From: Phoebastria nigripes
Lineage: Eukaryota > Chordata > Aves > Procellariiformes > Diomedeidae
Assembly: GCA_035582835.1 (NCBI GenBank)
Contig: JAYKAV010000778.1
Coordinates: forward strand, 739,677-803,676
Direction of reading: 5' to 3'
DNA: 64,000 nucleotides
Shown: one piece after another, positions 59,016 through 64,000 of the stretch
Layout: the number at the start of each line of letters is the position of its first letter
How positions within the stretch are numbered: position 1 is the first letter of the stretch
The notes under the pieces: generated by a model
What the model was told of the DNA's origin: nothing
The model's input: the letters and a program-made list of their open reading frames with translations, nothing else
Databases searched by the model: none
Program-made: the position numbers and the translations under genes

Positions 59016-62000
59016 CTTCTTGCAATGGGGCAGACGAAAAGAAGCTATCGGAAGAGCTGCTGTGCATCCAAGCATGCCAACAGAGCAAAGATCCACACTA
59101 AGGGCATTTAATTACCTGCACGACAGAACAGGGAGGGAACAAAGGCAGGCACACAAATATATTAGGCCATTCATATACAATGTCAAGTACTTTTGTCAAA
59201 AAATAGCGGTGGCTAAGAACTGAAAAGTTTTGTGTAAAGGCTCCTTGAAGAAACTCAAGGATGGGAAGGAACAACTTAAGACTGAAGAACACCTGACTTA
59301 AGAGGCCATCCCCAGTTTGCAGAGAAATTCAAAACGAGCAGAACTCCCGGACTAAATCAGCCTAGAAAAGCCATGTTTCTATGCCAGCAAAGACCCTGCA
59401 AGTCCACGGTAGCATCCTGTTTCACAGCTTGCCTCCCACTGTTACATGTCCATCATGTCCAATTTCACATTTCCCAAACTCTACAACCAACAAGACTTAT
59501 TATATTGTGAATAAACAAGGCATCGATATTTTTGGCCACCTCTTCTCTCTCATTCACTACATTTGATTATCAGCCAAAAAAAAATAACCAAAAGAGCGTA
59601 AGTGTTCCTTAGAAATCACAACAGCCAACCATCAGGTGACACTATTATCTGAACACTCAATTACATTAGCAATAGAAAAGGGGCGATCATTTAAAGTTGT
59701 TTTTCCAGGAGAAATTAGAGTTCTCCACACTCTTAANGGAGTTCCATATTTAATGCGTTAACCTAAATAACTTAAACCCCATAAAATTAGCTACACTTGC
59801 TAGAAAACATTCAAATTGCAGAGTGAGTGTCACAACCCTGCTCCGGACAGGCTGCCTAGCAAAGGACCAGTCAGTCTCTGAGACATGATGTAATTCATCT
59901 CATTTACATACCACAGGCCCTATGCTGTCCCATTTCAATATTTCTACAGTTCTCTTAAAAAAAAAAAAAAAATTAAACACCCATTTTGTCCTATGTAACC
60001 CAATAGTTTTAAATTCTCTTTAAAAGCATTCACAAGCAGAACAAGCCACAATTTTCAAATGAGTCCTCTTTTGAATGAGGAAATGCTGATTCATTGAAAC
60101 AAGAACATTTCACAGAAACGCAGCAACAAATAACTCCGCTGAGGTCAGGCAGAAGTTTTGACAAACCCTGCCTGATTCTCTACCGGTTCCTCTGTCAGGT
60201 TGCTGCAAAGTGAGGTCTTCCACCATTAGCAACTTCAGGGCTANGCAGCCATACTGCACAGCAAAACCACGAGGCTCCTGCACCCCAGGATCCCCAAAGC
60301 CTTGGGCTTCAGCTTCAATTTGCTTTCAAAAAAACTGTTAGCGTGCATAGGCAGGCATTTCCCCATGGGTAGGGAGTACCAAGAATTCATGTTTCCCCAT
60401 AGAAAGCAGAGTTCATCCAAAGTGGAAGTTCGGATTGCTTTCCTAACACAGCTGGCTCCTCTATGCAGCTCCACAGTGAACACAGAAATGTCATTAGATC
60501 TACAGATAGCAAGAAAAGCCATACAAAGAAACTGAAAATCAGATTTTCTTGCTGTGGGCTCCTGAGCAGGATTTTTAGGGTAGCCATAGGATCTCTCCAA
60601 TACAACACACGGAGAAAAGGCACAGCTGTTTGTAGCTCTCTGAAGATGAACATCCCTACTGCAGAAGACAAGCAGCCCTCACGGTTGTATTCCAGTCCTA
60701 TTTTATATGTATGATGAGAACAAAATTGATAAAATTCCCACAGCGAGAGCTCAGGCCTTGAACGCAAGGTGAGTCAGGACGATGGGAGGACTCTGCACGG
60801 CGAGCCTGCTCCCAGTCCATGCCCAGTGAGGGCAATGAGGCCATACTTTCACCAGGACCAATTCAAAGCCCAGATGTAAACATAGCAGCCCAAACTCACC
60901 ACAGCCCAAGTCTAGTTTCTGCAGCAGACGTGTCCAGTAAGCCAACGTCCTCTGCCACACGTCTCGAGTTCACCGTGGCAGAAGCTCCTCCATCCCCAGA
61001 TGTTGTAGCAATCAGCTGAGATTTTTTTTGGACCCCATCATCTGTTTTAGTGCATAAATTGGGGCTCCCCTAGAATCCACTGGCCAGCCTGCAACTGAGC
61101 TAGTGCGTATGTGTATGTCCATCATGTATTTATTTAATCCACATTCCTTTTACTCCAGAAGTAGCACCAGGAAAGCTAGCATGCATGCCCACGAAGACAC
61201 CTCATGTTTTAAGCATCTTTAACCTCACTCACTCTCATGTTAAGTAATAGTTGCTTCACTCCCAGGCTTAATAGCAAGAGGCAGCACTATGACTGCGTTT
61301 GATCATCAATATTTCACAGTAATTCCTGTAGTAGGATGATTAAGCTATCAGATTTTGATACCTATCCTCTGGCTTTCCACATGAGCTTAGCATAGGTCTT
61401 GTTTTGCCTGTTCATGGAGATAGTGTTCATAAGGGGACAACCACTGCCCTTCTGAACAGCTCACAAGCATGGGAAGGAGAGGAAGCAGGCACCTGCAGCA
61501 AAGCGCCTTGGCACAAGGGCAGGTGGATCATGCTGACTCTGCAGCTCAGAGGTAAACATGGGAAACCAGGACAGACCCGTCGCTACTTGTGCCCAAGGCC
61601 AGCTCTAGATAAACGTGCCAGCTGGGCTAAATAAGCTAAATTGCTGGAGACATCCACGAGGACGTGGTTTCCAAACGCACTTTTCTGCTAAGTTCTGCAA
61701 GCGAGAGAAGAGGACTGCTAACTCAAAAAGCAGCTTCAAGTTTGGATAGACTAAACGCGCAGGGATGAATGGTATCTGTGATCTCTCTCCTCCAGTTTCT
61801 CCAGACACCCTTTCCAGCTAACAAGCCTCCACCTGCCCTTCTCCTAGCCTGGATCCCTGCAGACTGGCCTCCTCAAACAAACCCTCCAGGATACGCAAGC
61901 ATTTTCTCCATCCATAGCTGCAACAGGGCAGAGAGACCCTCCATCGTTCTGCGATGCCTCAGCAGCTCACCCCTCAGGTGAGGGACTCTGGTACTCACTG

Positions 62001-64000
62001 TACAAAACCCAAGATCTTCTTACCTCTAAGATTATATCCCGAGGCTCCCCTCCTCCTCCTCCGTGTAGCCCTATTACACATACCAGCCACCCGACCTCAC
62101 ACAGCACTTTTCTGCAGGAACCTGTGACCAGTGACTGATGACAGTTAAACAACTTTTTCCAGAGAAGTGAATGATCCATGAACCCGAAGTACANTGTAAA
62201 GAGGCATGAGGGACAATATTCCAGCAGATCTCAGCACCTCAGTCTTGTCTGCAGCTTTCCACTCTTCTTAGTGCTTCCCTACAACATTCCCAGACTCTGT
62301 CCGCAGTCCCCCCTCTCCAAGTGGCAGCCGGCTAACTCTTCTTCTTCCCTGCCAGGCAGGGACTGCTTGTCTTCCTCTTTAAGAGCAGTTTAGTTTTCTT
62401 TTGATTTTAGGACCCCAGAGAGGCCTAATACCATGCCAGAGCCAAGCAGGCACTCACCTCCCAACTGACAAATGCCCCACTGCTCTCTTAAGACCCCTGG
62501 AAGTATTTTCGTCAGATTTCCTACCTCTAGTCACAGCTAATTTCTAAACAGCTCCTTTTTATTCAACTCCTACCTAGCAAGAAATGGCACCAAATGACCT
62601 GGAGGACACACATGGAGAAATGCATGTTCATAGAAAGACACAGATCTCCCATACTCTACAGACATAAATAACCCATACCAAGAAGCCAGTTTACTGCTAA
62701 ATAAGTTACTGCAAAACCACTAACACACTATAAATCCACTCTTTGACTGTATGAACAGGATGCTCAGAGGGAACGAACATCCAAACCCCCCAAAACCTAC
62801 CACTCCTTAAGAGAGACTCAAATTCCCTTGCTCTTCAACAAAGTCTCCTCCGCCACAGCATTTTATACCTTCTGGAACTCTGAAACACACACTGGCCGGG
62901 GGAGCGCAGCAATATACAGGCGCTTGCTATTTCTGTGAGTGTTTTTAGGATTACAGATGTGTTGTGGAGCTTCCCAACTCTCTGGACAGGTCATTGTCAG
63001 CTGCGGTAACTCAGAGGAGTTCTCAACAGATCGTCATTCAGCAGGTCTCAACAAGAGATGAACACATCTTAACTTTGTTTCTTAAAAGATACAGGTCAAG
63101 AAAATCATCCATTAAATCAGCCCTTTGGTTGACAAAGCAGAATAAGCCAGAGTTTAAAACAAAACATCTGATGCAAAACTAACTTTAAACATACTAATAC
63201 CAGCAGCCAAGGCTATGCTAGCAAATTGTTCAGTGTCTAGTATACCTGAGATGCTGATGCATGCTTTTTAGCATTTGACCATTAAAAAAAAAGGACAGGC
63301 TTGGAAAAAAACAGTCAAACGGGAATGCACGAGTCTAAGATGTCTCTTGCCTAGACAGGGCTTGGTTTGGCAACTGAATGTTGTAAAATGCTTAAAGGCC
63401 TCCCAGAGTATACGTATATGCTTGGCCGAGATGACTCTAAGAGCCTTCTTTGCTTTCACGATGCTATTTTTTGTTGCTCAACAGGTATTCAGCAGTAAGA
63501 AACCACAGCTGCAAGGCTTTGGCAACCTTAAGTTATTGTGGAATCACAGACAAAGAATTAAGAAGTCCCAAATTCTCATTCCAGGTCAAACTTTGTCCAT
63601 TAGCCACAACTGGTCACAATCCAGACTCACAATCACCATGAATATGACACTTAACTGCTCGTGAACTAGGTAATACATGTAGAGCTCCTACTATGAAAGA
63701 AGCATTAAGTGCTCTTAACGCTAAAGACTATATTGCCCACACCATTGTACATGTAGATCAACAGTCTCCAATTATGTTAGAAACTGACCCTGGCATAAAG
63801 CATAAAATCCCCTAAGATTTGAAAGTCTCCTGGGAAAAAAAAAAAAAAAAAAGATAAAAATAATCAGAGAGGAATAAACTGCACCTCTGATTGTTTAGAC
63901 ATGTAAAGGCTTCCAATCATGAAGCCCCTTCAAGAGTCTGTCCATTTGTTACCATTAAAGGCATGTAAATTGGTATAGGATGTTCCTCTTCCAGCAAAAC
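59016..64000 (-). other. WDTC1: 5' UTR and probable first intron of WDTC1
   Basis: No coding exon or CpG island is seen here. Upstream of the WDTC1 ATG on the minus strand a pyrimidine-rich CAG at about 59115 (minus GTCGTGCAG) could be the acceptor of the exon carrying the start codon, leaving about 100 nt of 5' UTR in it. Human WDTC1 has a distant non-coding first exon, so the promoter probably lies beyond 64000. Only A/T homopolymer tracts (for example 59956-59971 and 63835-63852) stand out. Confidence 0.55.

Overview
The window reads as a gene-dense vertebrate (almost certainly avian, at least sauropsid) chromosome segment. Four multi-exon protein-coding genes with canonical GT-AG introns can be rebuilt end to end: MAP3K6 (+), SYTL1 (-), TMEM222 (-) and WDTC1 (-). 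From memory, this matches the order and relative orientation of the human 1p36.11 block WDTC1-TMEM222-SYTL1-MAP3K6, read in reverse. The avian call rests on a CR1-type LINE 3' tail at about 57.2 kb, very short introns and GC-rich minisatellites as on avian microchromosomes. No species can be named.

Layout. 1-870: 3' end of an unidentified + strand transcript with an AATAAA signal. 871-2965: GC-rich, minisatellite-filled upstream region of MAP3K6. 2966-12192: MAP3K6 (ASK2), 28 coding exons, 1322 codons. 12537-17066: SYTL1 (synaptotagmin-like 1), 15 coding exons on the minus strand, 557 codons, convergent with MAP3K6 and only about 345 bp from it stop to stop. 17067-24355: intergenic DNA with a perfect 110-bp tandem duplication, a 30-G run and other low-complexity tracts. 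24355-33284: TMEM222, six coding exons, 184 codons, long 3' UTR, CpG-rich first exon. 33285-41280: no recognisable gene. 41655-59015: WDTC1 (DCAF9), 15 coding exons, 671 codons; its intron 1 (5' UTR intron) probably fills the rest of the window to 64000.

The genes are not an operon or pathway cluster. MAP3K6 is a stress-activated MAP3K, SYTL1 a Rab27 effector for vesicle docking, TMEM222 a small membrane protein and WDTC1 a CUL4-DDB1 substrate receptor. Base composition changes sharply at about 23.5-24 kb, from a very GC-rich half to a more AT-balanced one with larger introns.

Assembly quality matters here. There is a 583-N gap inside a VNTR in SYTL1. A 15-N gap in WDTC1 is flanked by two 227-bp copies of the same sequence, most likely an unmerged contig overlap that duplicates most of an exon. 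A 21-N gap lies beside a poly-A run, and many isolated single Ns are scattered through the window. I found no previously undescribed biological system. The most interesting signals are the modular 42/57-bp minisatellite just upstream of MAP3K6, homopolymer polypyrimidine tracts at two WDTC1 splice acceptors, and the false-duplication candidate.
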